Assembly: GCA_031423755.1 (NCBI GenBank)
Contig: JANPGC010000218.1
Location: 1-21,333, forward strand
Direction of reading: 5' to 3'
Source: JANMEX01 sp031423755
Lineage (GTDB): Bacteria; Pseudomonadota; Alphaproteobacteria; Rhizobiales; Rhizobiaceae
DNA: 21,333 nt
Every line of letters begins with the position of its first letter. The first letter of the stretch is position 1. The position numbers and the translations under genes are program-made. The notes below the pieces were generated by a model. That model was not told where the DNA came from, did not search any database, and saw nothing but the letters and a program-made list of their open reading frames with translations. Of this stretch, positions 20,368 through 21,333 are shown one piece after another.

Positions 20368-21333
20368 ATGAGAAGGCACCTTTTGGTGTCAGCTGCAGCC
20401 ATCGCGCTGTTTGCTGCTACCGGATCAGCGTGGGCCGATGAGGCCGCAGCTCAAAAGTGGATTGACAGCGAATTCCAACCTTCGACCCTGTCGAAGGAAG
20501 ACCAGTTGAAAGAAATGCAGTGGTTCATCAAGGCCGCTGAACCGTTCAAGGGCATGGAAATCAACGCCCTGTCGGAAGGCATCCCGACACATGGCTATGA
20601 ATCAACCGTCTTGACCAAGGCGTTTGAAGAAATCACCGGCATCAAGGTCAATCACCAGATCCTCGGCGAGGGTGAAGTGGTTCAGGCCGTGCAGACGCAG
20701 ATGCAGACCAACCGCAATCTTTACGACATCTATGTCAACGACAGCGATCTGATCGGCACCCATTCGCGCCTTCAGCTTGCAGTCAACCTGACAGATTTCA
20801 TGGCTGGCGAAGGCAAGGATGTGACCAATCCGGGTCTTGACCTCGCCGACTTCATGGGCACTAGCTTCACAACCGGCCCGGACGGCAAGCTTTATCAGCT
20901 GCCCGACCAGCAATTTGCCAACCTGTACTGGTTCCGCAAGGACTGGTTCGACAAGCCCGAGCTGAAGGAAAAGTTCAAGGCAAAGTATGGCTATGAGCTC
21001 GGCGTGCCGGTCAACTGGTCTGCTTATGAGGACATTGCCCAGTTCTTCCATGACGATGTCAAGGAAATCGATGGCGTGCCGATCTATGGCCACATGGACT
21101 ATGGCAAGCGCGCGCCTGACCTTGGCTGGCGCATGACCGATGCCTGGCTTTCGATGGCAGGCGCAGGTTCTGCCGGCGAGCCAAACGGCATCCCGATCGA
21201 CGAATGGGGCATCCGCATGGAAAAGGGTTCGTGCAACCCGGCAGGTGCCTCAGTCTCGCGCGGCGGCGAAACCAACGGACCTGCATCGGTGTTCGCCATT
21301 GCCAAATGGGACGAATGGCTGCGCAAATACGCC
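20368..21333 (+). CDS. glpV: Glycerol ABC transporter substrate-binding protein (GlpV-like), 3' truncated by the window
   Basis: The frame is open from the ATG at 20368 to the window end (322 codons). GGAGGA lies 7 nt before the start. A signal peptide is evident: MRRHLLVSAAAIALFAATGSAWA|DEAA, cleaved after residue 23. The mature part resembles the large family-1 solute-binding proteins of rhizobial glycerol importers: AAQKWIDSEFQPSTLSKEDQLKEMQWFIKAAEPFKGMEINALSEGIPTHGYES and the PDQQFANLYWFRKDWFD and GHMDYGKRAPDLGWRMTDAWLSMAGAGS stretches. Members of this group run to about 570-580 residues, so some 250 are missing. It is divergent from glpR-glpD with a shared control gap, and the remaining transporter genes should follow downstream. 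The glycerol assignment rests on family resemblance and on the glpR/glpD context. Confidence 0.87.
   Translation, partial: MRRHLLVSAAAIALFAATGSAWADEAAAQKWIDSEFQPSTLSKEDQLKEMQWFIKAAEPFKGMEINALSEGIPTHGYESTVLTKAFEEITGIKVNHQILGEGEVVQAVQTQMQTNRNLYDIYVNDSDLIGTHSRLQLAVNLTDFMAGEGKDVTNPGLDLADFMGTSFTTGPDGKLYQLPDQQFANLYWFRKDWFDKPELKEKFKAKYGYELGVPVNWSAYEDIAQFFHDDVKEIDGVPIYGHMDYGKRAPDLGWRMTDAWLSMAGAGSAGEPNGIPIDEWGIRMEKGSCNPAGASVSRGGETNGPASVFAIAKWDEWLRKYA

Overview
The window looks like chromosome of an alphaproteobacterium, most likely a member of the Hyphomicrobiales (rhizobia-like). The grounds are the GC-rich coding style, the GlpR/GlpD/GlpV-type glycerol locus, RbsA/RbsC-like (CUT2) sugar transporters, and a compact GT2 / LAB_N / GT39 envelope-glycan module. 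This placement is inference from gene content; no rRNA or other phylogenetic marker is present.

Layout. (1) Positions 1-1136: the tail of a carbohydrate ABC-transporter ATPase, convergent with an MgtC/SapB membrane protein. (2) Positions 1236-12765: a sugar-acid catabolic island. It holds a beta-hydroxyacid dehydrogenase with an SMP-30 lactonase (minus), a LacI-family regulator coupled to a GlcG/HbpS-like protein (plus), an L-idonate 5-dehydrogenase with a D-2-hydroxyacid dehydrogenase (minus), then a gluconate 5-dehydrogenase-like SDR, gluconokinase and a second beta-hydroxyacid dehydrogenase (plus), and finally a CUT2 ABC transporter (ATPase, permease, binding protein; plus). Five near-identical 16-bp pseudo-palindromes (ATGTTATCGCTAACAT type) lie in all three regulatory gaps of the island, so it reads as one regulon of the local LacI protein. 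The enzymes converge on gluconate: lactone to aldonate (SMP-30), L-idonate to 5-ketogluconate (IdnD), 5-ketogluconate to gluconate (SDR), 2-ketogluconate to gluconate (2-hydroxyacid dehydrogenase), then gluconate to 6-phosphogluconate (kinase).

(3) Positions 12764-12885: a long imperfect palindrome that begins inside the stop codon of the binding-protein gene and looks like a mobile or repetitive intergenic element. (4) Positions 12968-14992: a small protein of probable ferredoxin-like fold and a beta-CASP metallo-beta-lactamase (RNA/DNA-processing type). (5) Positions 15026-17727 (minus): a three-gene operon of polyprenyl-phosphate sugar synthase, small LAB_N membrane protein and GT39 transferase, suited to sugar decoration of lipid A or another envelope glycan. 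(6) Positions 17873-21333: the glycerol locus, with glpR-glpD on minus and the glycerol ABC transporter binding protein (glpV-like, cut by the window end) on plus, separated by a 216-bp AT-rich divergent control region with repeated TTTCG/CGAAA half-sites.

There is no gene-free stretch above 300 bases; the longest gaps (20152-20367, 12766-12967, 3029-3207) are described as features. I saw no rRNA, tRNA, CRISPR array, transposase or phage gene. The strongest candidate for something undescribed is the LacI regulon with its unknown imported sugar acid or derivative; I saw no clear new defence or mobile system.
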